Source of the DNA: Butyrivibrio sp. AE2015
GTDB lineage: Bacteria; Bacillota; Clostridia; Lachnospirales; Lachnospiraceae
DNA length: 64,000 nucleotides
Assembly: GCF_000420825.1 (NCBI RefSeq)
Contig: NZ_ATVR01000012.1
Span: 29,380-93,379 of the forward strand
Reading direction: 5' to 3'
Part shown: one piece after another, positions 17,763-26,085 of the stretch
Layout: each line of letters opens with the position of its first letter
How positions within the stretch are numbered: position 1 is the first letter of the stretch
The notes under the pieces: generated by a model
Told to the model about the DNA's origin: nothing
Database searches by the model: none
What the model saw: the letters and a program-made list of their open reading frames with translations, nothing else
Program-made: the position numbers and the translations under genes

Positions 17763-19283
17763 TTACACAAGCTTATGATGGCATGCTACAAAGTGATTTG
17801 GAGATATCTCTTCCCACTCAGGAACAACATGTTCACAAATTTCTGTGCAATACTTACATCTTGTGTGGAACTTACATCCCTTAGGAGGGTTAACAGGGCT
17901 AGGTATATCTCCTTCGAGAACTACCAGATCCTTTTTGCTGTCAGTTGTAGGTATTGACTCAAGAAGAGCCTTAGTATAAGGATGCGCAGGTGATGCAAAT
18001 ATGTCATCAGCTGTTGCAAGCTCAACAAGGTTTCCTAAATACATAACACCGATTCTGTCTGAAATATATTTTACAACAGAAAGGTCATGTGTGATAAACA
18101 AATATGTAAGGTTCTTTTTCTCCTTAAGTTCCTGTAACAGGTTAAGGATCTGTGACTGAATTGAAACGTCAAGAGCTGATACAGCTTCGTCACATACTAC
18201 AAACTTAGGATTAACAGCAAGGCTTCGTGCAATACCAATACGCTGTCTCTGACCACCTGAGAACTGGTGAGCAAATCTGTGTACGAAGTATCCTGCAAGT
18301 CCGCAGTCTTCCATGATCTTGATTACTTCATCCTGCATACGCTCATTGTTGCCCTTGCAGAACTTATGAGCCATAAGTCCCTCACCGATAAGTGATGCAA
18401 CAGTCATTCTAGGATTAAGTGATGAATACGGATCCTGGAAAATATACTGGAGCTGATTTCTGATAAGACGAACTTCGTTGTATGAAAGTCTTGCAAGATC
18501 AATACCCTCATCTCGATTCTCTTCATGCTTTGCAAAATCAGGATTGCTTCTGTAGTTTGCGCGAAGAGCTTCTATTCTCTCATCAATTGCTGCTATTGCT
18601 GCTTTATCAGCATCAATTGTATTTTTAATAAGATCTGCCTTTGCCTTAAGAGAAGCAAGCTTATTCTTCTCTTTATCTGTTGCCTTATCAGCCTTTTTAT
18701 TAACTACATACTCAAGCTCATCTGCATCAAGCTTAGCACTCTTATGCTTCTCAATATCCTTATTGAGCTTTTCACATGCTGAATATCTCTCTGTATAGAT
18801 TTTCTCAACAGGAGCAAGGTCGTCAGCAACTATAAAGCCACCGATAAGATTAACAATATTGAGATAAGAATCCTTAGCAGTCTTCTTTTTTGCTGTGAGA
18901 TCTGTGTGAAGGTGAAGTTTCTTATCATCAGGTGCTGCATCATACTCTTTCTGAGCCTTTTCATACTCAGCCTGATGCTCTTCCATCTTCTTCTTTAGCT
19001 TAGTAAGGTTTGTAACAGTCTTTTTTACATACTTAGGAGCAAGTTCATCAAGAGAAGCTCCATAGTACATTGTCTTACCACCGGTCTGACGATATAACTG
19101 AAGAAGTGTACGGCCAAAAGTTGATTTTCCACAGCCTGACTCTCCAACAAGACCTAATGTCTCACCTTCGTAAATATCCAATGTAATACCATCATTGGCT
19201 TTTACATACATTCCCTTTTTAGCTACAGGGAAATACTGTTTTAAGTTTGTAATCTTTAAGAGGACTTTATCATTTTGTGGCAT
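17763..19283 (-). CDS. oppF: Oligopeptide ABC transporter ATPase OppF with a large internal insertion
   Basis: This 506-residue ATPase is about 180 residues longer than ordinary OppF. Walker A GESGCGKST is at 47-55. The Q-loop YIFQDPYSSLNP does not come until about 280-291. The signature FSGGQ is at 341-345, Walker B FVVCDE at 361-366, and ITHDLS near 398. The C-terminal oligopeptide domain carries four Cys (CKFHTRCKYCTEIC). The extra segment (about 82-272) is rich in Lys, Asp, Glu and Ala, looks like long helices or coiled coil, and replaces the short connector between Walker A and the Q-loop. The start at 19283 is chosen because AAAGGAGG lies 7 bases upstream. It overlaps the end of oppD by 14 bases. 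Transporter role is firm; the function of the insert is unknown. Confidence 0.92.
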   Translation of the reverse strand: MPQNDKVLLKITNLKQYFPVAKKGMYVKANDGITLDIYEGETLGLVGESGCGKSTFGRTLLQLYRQTGGKTMYYGASLDELAPKYVKKTVTNLTKLKKKMEEHQAEYEKAQKEYDAAPDDKKLHLHTDLTAKKKTAKDSYLNIVNLIGGFIVADDLAPVEKIYTERYSACEKLNKDIEKHKSAKLDADELEYVVNKKADKATDKEKNKLASLKAKADLIKNTIDADKAAIAAIDERIEALRANYRSNPDFAKHEENRDEGIDLARLSYNEVRLIRNQLQYIFQDPYSSLNPRMTVASLIGEGLMAHKFCKGNNERMQDEVIKIMEDCGLAGYFVHRFAHQFSGGQRQRIGIARSLAVNPKFVVCDEAVSALDVSIQSQILNLLQELKEKKNLTYLFITHDLSVVKYISDRIGVMYLGNLVELATADDIFASPAHPYTKALLESIPTTDSKKDLVVLEGDIPSPVNPPKGCKFHTRCKYCTEICEHVVPEWEEISPNHFVACHHKLV

Positions 19284-20262
19284 GACGATCCTCCTTTCTA
19301 GCATAGAAACATCTTACCTGCTGGCCCTCACGAACCTTGATAAGTGGTGGTTCTTCATTTAAGCACTTCTCTGTTGCATATTTACAACGAGGAGCGAACT
19401 TACATCCCTTTGGAAGCTTAAGTGGATGAGGCACTGCACCCGGAATAGCATCAAGCTTCTGGTTTGAAGGAGTATCAAGTCTTGGAATAGAAATCATAAG
19501 TCCTTCAGTATATGGATGTGAGAACTCTGATACGTGGAAGATTGTCTCTGCGTCTGTAAGCTCAACAACCTGTCCGCAGTACATAACTGCAACTGTATCA
19601 GCAATCTGTCTTATTACACCAAGATCGTGTGTAATAAAGATGATTGAAGTATTGTATTCACTCTTAAGATCATTCATAAGCTTAAGAATCTGGGCCTGAA
19701 TTGTAACATCAAGGGCCGTTGTAGGCTCGTCAGCAATAAGAAGCTTGGGCTTGCAGGCAAGAGCCATAGCAATCATAACTCTCTGTCTCATACCACCTGA
19801 AAGCTGATGTGGATACTGCTTTGCAACAATGTGAGGATTAGGAATCTTTACATCTGCCAGCATCTCAACGACCTTCTCGGCTGCTTCTTTTTTATTCATA
19901 CCCTGATGGATAATGAAAGGCTCACTTACCTGTCTTTCGATAGTGAAGACAGGATTTAAGCTTGTCATTGGTTCCTGGAAAATAACCGAAATATCATTAC
20001 CACGAACCTTATACATTTCTTTTTCTGAAAGCTTTGTGAGATCTCTGCCATCGAACATGATCTCACCGCTATCGATGTATCCGTTACCATCAAGGAGCTG
20101 CAGAATACTCATTGCTGATACGCTCTTTCCGGAACCGGACTCTCCTACTACGCCAATGGTCTTTCCTTCATCAACTGAGTAAGAAACGCCATTAACCGCT
20201 TTAACTATTCCCTTTTTAGTTCTAAAAAAGGTATGTAAATCTTTTAATTCTAATAAAGCCAT
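19270..20262 (-). CDS. oppD: Oligopeptide ABC transporter ATPase OppD
   Basis: This 330-residue ATPase is of standard OppD/DppD length, without the insert present in its OppF partner. It shows Walker A GESGSGKS (about 37-45), the Q-loop VIFQEPMTSLNP, the signature LSGGMRQR, Walker B LLIADEPTTALD and the H-loop FITHDLG. The C-terminal oligopeptide-transporter domain has the cysteine cluster CKFAPRCKYATEKC. It pairs with OppF to power peptide uptake. It lies 13 bases after oppC and overlaps oppF by 14 bases, in the order oppA-B-C-D-F. Confidence 0.95.
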   Translation of the reverse strand: MALLELKDLHTFFRTKKGIVKAVNGVSYSVDEGKTIGVVGESGSGKSVSAMSILQLLDGNGYIDSGEIMFDGRDLTKLSEKEMYKVRGNDISVIFQEPMTSLNPVFTIERQVSEPFIIHQGMNKKEAAEKVVEMLADVKIPNPHIVAKQYPHQLSGGMRQRVMIAMALACKPKLLIADEPTTALDVTIQAQILKLMNDLKSEYNTSIIFITHDLGVIRQIADTVAVMYCGQVVELTDAETIFHVSEFSHPYTEGLMISIPRLDTPSNQKLDAIPGAVPHPLKLPKGCKFAPRCKYATEKCLNEEPPLIKVREGQQVRCFYARKEDRHATK

Positions 20263-20275
20263 CTCTTACACTCCC

Positions 20276-22354
20276 TTACTTATCACGATCTGATTTTGGA
20301 TCCATTACATCTCTTAATGTGTCACCTACAATGTTGATACAGATACAGGTAACTGCAAGGAAGATAGATGTAAATACCCACTGCCACCAGTAATTCTTGA
20401 TAATAGTTGAATTGTTTGAACCACTCAGCATGTTACCCCATGTTGGTCTTGGATATGTAACACCAAATCCAAGATAACTAAGAGAAGATTCTGTAAGCAT
20501 ACATGTTGCAAAATCAAGTGTTAGTGTAACGAAGATGATTGAAACAATATTTGGAAGGATGTGTCTGAAAGCAATTCTGCCTTCTTTAACACCCATAGCC
20601 TTAGCTGCTGTAACATACTCGTTCTCACGTGCTACAAGGACCTGTCCTCTTACCATTCTTGCAAGTCCTGTCCATGTAAGAACACCAAGGATACACATAA
20701 GAATAAATATCTTTTTATTCTCTGAAATATCCATCTGTGCCATGATAGCTGAAAGAATAAGTGCAAATGGAAGGAATGGGATAGCTGCAAAGATCTCTGC
20801 TACACGCATGAGAATGATATCCACTGTTCCGCCAAAGTATCCTGAAAGGCATCCAACCACAATACCGATAATAGTTGAAATGATAACTGCAACCGCACCG
20901 ATTGTCATAGTCATCTTTCCACCTGCAATGATACGCTGGAAGATGTCTGCTCCATTACCGTCTGTTCCAAAGAGATATCCCTTAAGGCCCCACTTATCAA
21001 GGAGCTTACCGCTATCGTTAACTGCATAGCTTTGGAAAGCACCTGCAAATACCTTTGTCACCTTTCCATCAAGTCCATTTGGAACATCTGTCTGATGAAG
21101 TGTTGAGCCACCCCATGAAAGAACTCTTCCCTCTGATGTAAGAGCTGTGTAGTGATATGTTCCTGCTTCAAGCTGTACTACGGTCTCTCCGTCATGAAGA
21201 GCAGGCATAGCAACTGAATCATTTGGGAAGTTTCCTGTAAAGAACAGGCTTCCGTCACTAAGCATTCCGCAAAGGTGATTGTTTGTAGCATAGATTGAAA
21301 CAATCTTTCTCTTTCCAAGGAACTTCTTGGAAGACTTAGCTGCTTCATTTATATTTGTACGATACTGATCGTAGAGACCACGCTTTCCTGTGTAGATTGA
21401 TGTTCCTGCATCAGTAAGACCAACTACATAGTTAAGTGTGAAATCAATATCAGTAAGGTCATCTTTATCAACAAAGCTGCTGATATTCTGGTATGCATTA
21501 GCATTACCCCAGATATAGAGCTTGCCATCATTCATAAGGATTGCAGTGCACTGATATCCACAAACGAGCTTTTTGATATTAGCCACATCAATAGTTCCAT
21601 TCACAAGCTCATCTGGCATTGCAATGATATTCTCACCTGCTGAAGCAGATGTTGCTGCAACTTCTGTTTCCTCAGTAGTCTCTTCCAAAGCCTCAGTATC
21701 TTCACCCTCTACAGAAGATGAAGCACCAGCCTCTTCAAGGATAGCCTGATCCTCTTCACTTACTGATTCCTCAGCTTCTTCAAGCTGCTCAAGAACCTCT
21801 TTATCAGTTGTTATGTACTGACCGTGCTTATTGGAGCCCCATCCGTAAACCTTACCTGATTCACTGATAGCAATAATATGGTCAATACCTGCTGCAACAT
21901 AAGCAATTGTATCTTCCTTAACTGCATCAGGGATTTCTCCAATATCAATACCTGTTGTTCCAAGCTGTGTAGCTCCCCAAACATATACATCTCCCGAATT
22001 GGAAAGACCTACTGAAAAACTACCATAGCTGTCGATCATCTTTATATCATTTTTAAGTCCTGAAGGAACTTTCATCATGCTCATTGTAGGAGCAACATTT
22101 TTCTGAGTAACTTCTGTATATGAGTCATAGTAGTTAGGCATAAAAAGTGGTCCAAAGAAAACCAAAAGGAACATTAAAATAACTACTATTAAAGCTCCAA
22201 CTGCAAGTCTTCTCTCAAGGAAGTTTCTTACAATCTGTCCTACAGGGCTTACTACTTCTTCAACATCAATGGAGTTTGCAAGATCTCTGCTTCCTCCAAA
22301 AAATACTCTGCGTACCCAGCCGTTCAATCGGCCAAAAAAATTCTTTTTCTTCAT
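20276..22354 (-). CDS. oppC: Oligopeptide ABC permease OppC with an inserted RCC1-type propeller
   Basis: This is a 692-residue fusion; ordinary OppC is about 300. Residues 1-50 are cytoplasmic and membrane helix 1 is about 50-71. The outside loop between helix 1 and the FGTDGNGADIF motif (462-472, equivalent to the usual GTDxxGRD) is expanded by about 370 residues. That loop holds seven RCC1/BNR-like repeats, each with a glycine, a hydrophobic strand and a turn such as SGKVYGWG. They lie near 105-130, 153-180, 262-288, 305-325, 355-377, 395-418 and 435-458. An acidic low-complexity stretch (about 184-240) sits between repeats two and three. The rest (475-692) is a normal BPD_transp_1 permease with EAA loop (AAKAMGVKEGR). 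The sensing or substrate-capture role of the propeller is inferred. Confidence 0.93.
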   Translation of the reverse strand: MKKKNFFGRLNGWVRRVFFGGSRDLANSIDVEEVVSPVGQIVRNFLERRLAVGALIVVILMFLLVFFGPLFMPNYYDSYTEVTQKNVAPTMSMMKVPSGLKNDIKMIDSYGSFSVGLSNSGDVYVWGATQLGTTGIDIGEIPDAVKEDTIAYVAAGIDHIIAISESGKVYGWGSNKHGQYITTDKEVLEQLEEAEESVSEEDQAILEEAGASSSVEGEDTEALEETTEETEVAATSASAGENIIAMPDELVNGTIDVANIKKLVCGYQCTAILMNDGKLYIWGNANAYQNISSFVDKDDLTDIDFTLNYVVGLTDAGTSIYTGKRGLYDQYRTNINEAAKSSKKFLGKRKIVSIYATNNHLCGMLSDGSLFFTGNFPNDSVAMPALHDGETVVQLEAGTYHYTALTSEGRVLSWGGSTLHQTDVPNGLDGKVTKVFAGAFQSYAVNDSGKLLDKWGLKGYLFGTDGNGADIFQRIIAGGKMTMTIGAVAVIISTIIGIVVGCLSGYFGGTVDIILMRVAEIFAAIPFLPFALILSAIMAQMDISENKKIFILMCILGVLTWTGLARMVRGQVLVARENEYVTAAKAMGVKEGRIAFRHILPNIVSIIFVTLTLDFATCMLTESSLSYLGFGVTYPRPTWGNMLSGSNNSTIIKNYWWQWVFTSIFLAVTCICINIVGDTLRDVMDPKSDRDK

Positions 22355-22368
22355 AATCTCACTGCTCC

Positions 22369-23427
22369 TTAGGCGCTTACTCTGACTCTAGGGTCAACAA
22401 GTCCATATACAATATCAATTATCAGGTTGCCTATAAGAGAAATAGCAACATAGAAAAGCTGCATCAAAATAACTACATCAAAGTCCTGTGTACGGAGTGA
22501 GACGATCATAAGTTTACCCATTCCGTTGATACCAAATGTATTCTCGAAAATAAGTGATCCACCGAAAATACCAAGGAACCATCCAACAACAAGAGTAACA
22601 ATAGGGATAAGAGCGTTTCTCCATGCATGTGAATAAATAACTGCCTTTTCTGTAACACCCTTAGCTCTCGCTGTTCTGATGCAGTCAAGTGAAAGAGCAT
22701 CAATCATAGAAGCTCTGACGTATCTTGTCATAGAACCAAGTGAGCAGAAAGTCATTGTTATAAGAGGAAGTGCCATGTAGTACATTCTGTCGACAAACCA
22801 CTTCCATCCTGTATAGTTACTTCCCGGAGTCTTCATTCCACTAGGAGGGAATATTCCAAGAAGTGAACAGAATATCCATACAAAAAGAATTGCTGTTACG
22901 AAAGTCGGAAGCGAATAGCCTATGATGGTAATTACCTGCATAGCCTGATCACCTTTGCTTCCCTTATGTACAGCGCAGACAATTCCCAAAGGAATTGTTA
23001 TTCCAAGCGCAAGAATTGTTGCAAATATATTTATAAATATGGTGTTTTTCAAAGGTTCCTGAACGACATTGATAACATCATCCTTGAACTCATATGAGTA
23101 ACCAAAATCTCCCTGTAAAAGTCCGGAATAAGTACCATAATAGTTAGGCATAATTCCTACCCATCTAAGGTATCTCACCGCCATATTATCGGTATCCGTT
23201 CCATATCTACGCTGGTATTCCAAATACAAATCATTAAACATCTTGTCCTTCTCTTCTTCGGAAGCGTTACGAAGACGAGTTTTCTGAGCTGTCATATCCG
23301 CTTTTGCGTCTGTATAAGCTCTGTTATTTGGCACCAGATTATATATAAGGAATAGTAAAACTGACATAACTACAAGAACAATAAACATGTAGCCTATTCT
23401 TTTAAGAATATATTTTCCCACAGCCAA
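22369..23427 (-). CDS. oppB: Oligopeptide ABC permease OppB
   Basis: This 352-residue inner-membrane permease of the OppB/DppB type starts MAVGKYILKRIGYMFIVL, with helix 1 at about 9-31. It ends in the standard IDIVYGLVDPRVR motif. The EAA loop is recognisable (RTARAKGVTEKAVIYSHAWRNALIP). The outside loop after helix 1 (about 32-105) is longer than usual and carries a charged Lys/Glu/Arg stretch and a YYGTYSGLLQGDFGYSYEF segment. This parallels the expanded loop of its OppC partner. It is 14 bases upstream of oppC and follows oppA across a 204-base gap containing a strong hairpin. Confidence 0.94.
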   Translation of the reverse strand: MAVGKYILKRIGYMFIVLVVMSVLLFLIYNLVPNNRAYTDAKADMTAQKTRLRNASEEEKDKMFNDLYLEYQRRYGTDTDNMAVRYLRWVGIMPNYYGTYSGLLQGDFGYSYEFKDDVINVVQEPLKNTIFINIFATILALGITIPLGIVCAVHKGSKGDQAMQVITIIGYSLPTFVTAILFVWIFCSLLGIFPPSGMKTPGSNYTGWKWFVDRMYYMALPLITMTFCSLGSMTRYVRASMIDALSLDCIRTARAKGVTEKAVIYSHAWRNALIPIVTLVVGWFLGIFGGSLIFENTFGINGMGKLMIVSLRTQDFDVVILMQLFYVAISLIGNLIIDIVYGLVDPRVRVSA

Positions 23428-23541
23428 AACCTCCTAAAAATATTCTATATATAAACCATCTGTAATCAATTTGCAGATAGGAGTATTCAAATTCAAATAA
23501 CAAATAATCTATATTGCGAAAATCATCTTTAAACCGACAAT

Positions 23542-23579
23542 AATCCACGGTTATGGGCTCATTCCCATAACCGTGGATT
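23542..23579 (-). promoter_or_regulatory. Intercistronic hairpin between oppA and oppB
   Basis: A perfect 16-bp inverted repeat, AATCCACGGTTATGGG with its complement, surrounds a six-base loop. It has no T-run on the minus strand, so it is more likely an mRNA-stabilising or partial-termination hairpin than a full terminator. Such elements after binding-protein genes commonly keep their expression above that of the permeases. Confidence 0.65.
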
Positions 23580-23631
23580 GTCAGTCAGTTACCTATATTA
23601 CCATAATCCTACCGAAACTTCTAGTAGAAAA

Positions 23632-25929
23632 TTAGTTCCAATAAATATCTGCTTCATCCTTAATGTAATATGCCTGATAATCGTCATATGTTGTAGGATT
23701 AATAGTCATATTAAGTGAATAATCATAAACAGCTGAGTTGAATCCAGTAGCAAAGTTAAAGCATGTGTACATAGGTGTACCACTGTAGTAACCATAAATC
23801 TGCTGCTGAGCAAGCTCATCAAGCATTGGTGCAAAGTCACCAGTTGTCTTCTGAACAGCAAATCCTGCAGCTGCGATATTATCGTTCTGCTCGAAACCTG
23901 TTACAAGGAGATCTGAGAACTCGTTATCAACAGTACCATACCAGTTAAGTACAAGAGGCATATAGTAGTCGCCATTGATTTCAACTGTCTTGTATGCACC
24001 GTCAACTGACTGATAGTTCTTGTCGTTATCTGTAGCATACTCGCCGGAAATCTTCTTATAACGAACACCTTCTGTGTACTCGCCACCTTCTGCATTGTAT
24101 ACCCAACCATCGTTCTCAAGAACTTCGATAGCTGAATCTACAGAAGTATCATATGTGTTAAGAAGCATTCCCTGATCTACAGCAGCCTTATACATCCAAG
24201 ATCCTGTGTAGTAAGGTCCGTCAACAACTCCGCCGTAACCACCTGTGAAGTCCTTAGCAAATGTTGCTCTGTCCATGCAGTATGCAATAGCCTGACGAAC
24301 TGCTGTGTACTGAACTGGGCCATAGTCACATCTGAATCCAAGTTTACCATAACCAGCTCTTGAATAGTGTGTATAAGCATAAGCTCCGTTTGAACCATCA
24401 GCAAGTGCTACAGCTTCATCAGTTGCAGAACCACCTGTGATACCTGAAAGGAGATCAATACCGCCTGACTTAAAGTCTTCAAGCTGAGTCTCTGCGATTA
24501 CCTTCTTATAAACTACTTTTTCGATAGAAGGAACTGCTCCATCATAGTTACCTGCATAGTACTCATTTCTCTCAAGAACAGCTGACTTATCGCTTGCGTC
24601 ATAGCTCTTTACAACATAAGCACCTGTGTAAGGATACTTTGTATCTGTGTTGTTAGCTGACTCAGTAATGTGCTTAGCCATTACATAGCTGTCACCGTCT
24701 TTTGCATAGAAGTCGCCTGTGATATAAACGCCTTCGCCGTCATCAGCTATATCACAATCACCAAACCAGAGATCCTTGTATGAAGGAGCGAAGTAATCTC
24801 TTGCAAGGTATGTGTTTGCATAGAAGTAAGGAAGATACTGAGCATCAATTGTTACTGAGAATGTGTAATCATCTATAAGACGAACACCGCTCATAACCTT
24901 TGTTGCGCCGTCTGTACCTTCGTTTGTTCCGTCATATGCATTGAATGCATCAAAGCCTACTTCATAAAGAAGTCTCTTGTGATCTTTACCTGCAGCTTCT
25001 GCAGCAACTGGTGTTGAGAATGCAAGTGGGAAGTACAGATAGTTCTTAGCTGTTACAGCAGATCCATCTGAGAATTTAAGGTTGTCCTTGATCTTAACTG
25101 TGTAAGTTCTTGAACCATCCTCATTGTCTACTTCTTCATAGCTGTCAACAACAGTCTTGTTAACTTCATAGCCACCTTCTTTTGTCATAGCAACGATGTC
25201 AAGGCCATTTGTAAGTCTGTAGATATCATTATCTGATGCGCCAGGGTTACTAGCTCCGAATACAGAATATCTGAACTTACCAGAAAGATCTGTTGTATCA
25301 CCGAGGATGATTGAGTTATCTTCTTTTTCTGATGTCCAGTCGATAAGAGCAAGAGCTGGATTCCAATATGGGTTTGTAGGATATTCATCTACGCCCTTGA
25401 TCTGTGTGTTGTAAACATCATAGTACTCGTTTGAGTAAAGAGGAATCTCAGGAAGCATATGATTCCAACGTGTGATGTAATACTTCCACCACTCTGCATA
25501 TACTTCATCTTCTGTAGCGAAGTCTGTTCCCTCTGTTGATGTGTTGTAAACCATAGCCATTGAAAGGAAATCAAGACCGAGCTCGTAGCTCTTTCCGTCT
25601 ACATTGAGGTAAGCAAGTCCAGTTGTCTCATCTTCTGTTACATCAGCGATTGAGATCTGCTTGCCATACTTGTCGTAAAGTGAAATGTAATCAGCATTCT
25701 CACCATACTCTTTTCCGTTCAGTTCCTGAACTGATGATGGAAGATCAGCAGTTGAAACTAATTCTGTTTCTGCTTCTTCTGTTGTTTCTGTCTCTGCAGC
25801 TGCTTCTGTAGAAGCCTCTTCAGTTGCCTGAGGAGCTGCAGGTGTCTCTGTTGTTGTCTTACCGCAAGCTGATAATGAACCAGCTACCATTGTAAGAGCA
25901 AGGAGAGACGCAAGTGTCTTTTTTTTCAT
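23632..25929 (-). CDS. oppA: Oligopeptide ABC substrate-binding lipoprotein OppA
   Basis: This 765-residue lipoprotein belongs to solute-binding family 5 and is longer than the usual 520-600. The start at 25929 has GGGAGG 7 bases upstream and opens a clear signal (MKKKTLASLL, Cys22 in LSACGK). A Thr/Glu/Ala linker follows (about 24-70). The binding domain includes the family signature around VKIKDNLKFSDGSAVTAKNYLY. Later segments such as AIAYCMDRATFAKDFTGGYG fit the hinge region. The extra residues lie mainly before the signature (about 75-210) and in Gly/Asp-rich loops (about 300-400). It captures peptides for OppBCDF. An earlier in-frame ATG (26040) has no ribosome site and would spoil the signal. 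Confidence 0.92.
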   Translation of the reverse strand: MKKKTLASLLALTMVAGSLSACGKTTTETPAAPQATEEASTEAAAETETTEEAETELVSTADLPSSVQELNGKEYGENADYISLYDKYGKQISIADVTEDETTGLAYLNVDGKSYELGLDFLSMAMVYNTSTEGTDFATEDEVYAEWWKYYITRWNHMLPEIPLYSNEYYDVYNTQIKGVDEYPTNPYWNPALALIDWTSEKEDNSIILGDTTDLSGKFRYSVFGASNPGASDNDIYRLTNGLDIVAMTKEGGYEVNKTVVDSYEEVDNEDGSRTYTVKIKDNLKFSDGSAVTAKNYLYFPLAFSTPVAAEAAGKDHKRLLYEVGFDAFNAYDGTNEGTDGATKVMSGVRLIDDYTFSVTIDAQYLPYFYANTYLARDYFAPSYKDLWFGDCDIADDGEGVYITGDFYAKDGDSYVMAKHITESANNTDTKYPYTGAYVVKSYDASDKSAVLERNEYYAGNYDGAVPSIEKVVYKKVIAETQLEDFKSGGIDLLSGITGGSATDEAVALADGSNGAYAYTHYSRAGYGKLGFRCDYGPVQYTAVRQAIAYCMDRATFAKDFTGGYGGVVDGPYYTGSWMYKAAVDQGMLLNTYDTSVDSAIEVLENDGWVYNAEGGEYTEGVRYKKISGEYATDNDKNYQSVDGAYKTVEINGDYYMPLVLNWYGTVDNEFSDLLVTGFEQNDNIAAAGFAVQKTTGDFAPMLDELAQQQIYGYYSGTPMYTCFNFATGFNSAVYDYSLNMTINPTTYDDYQAYYIKDEADIYWN

Positions 25930-26007
25930 ATTTCTACCTCCCGCATAATATATATGTAATCGCACAGTGTTTGTCACCGGCGCACATATGTCTTTTTGAC
26001 ACTTCAC

Positions 26008-26036
26008 CATTTTAAATCGGCGAAACCAAAAATGCA
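26008..26036 (-). promoter_or_regulatory. Promoter of the opp operon
   Basis: On the minus strand TTGCAT (26031-26036) and TAAAAT (26008-26013) are separated by exactly 17 bases, about 80 bases upstream of the oppA start. This gives the opp genes their own promoter independent of pepF. Confidence 0.6.
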
Positions 26037-26085
26037 ACATAAGTTTTTTAAAAATAAACTTATCTCTTCCTATAATAAAGAGTTA

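Noticed and set aside
20535..21029. Plus-strand open frame of 164 codons
   Set aside because: Antisense to oppC. It is a by-product of codon bias there, rich in Ile/Arg/Thr without any domain.
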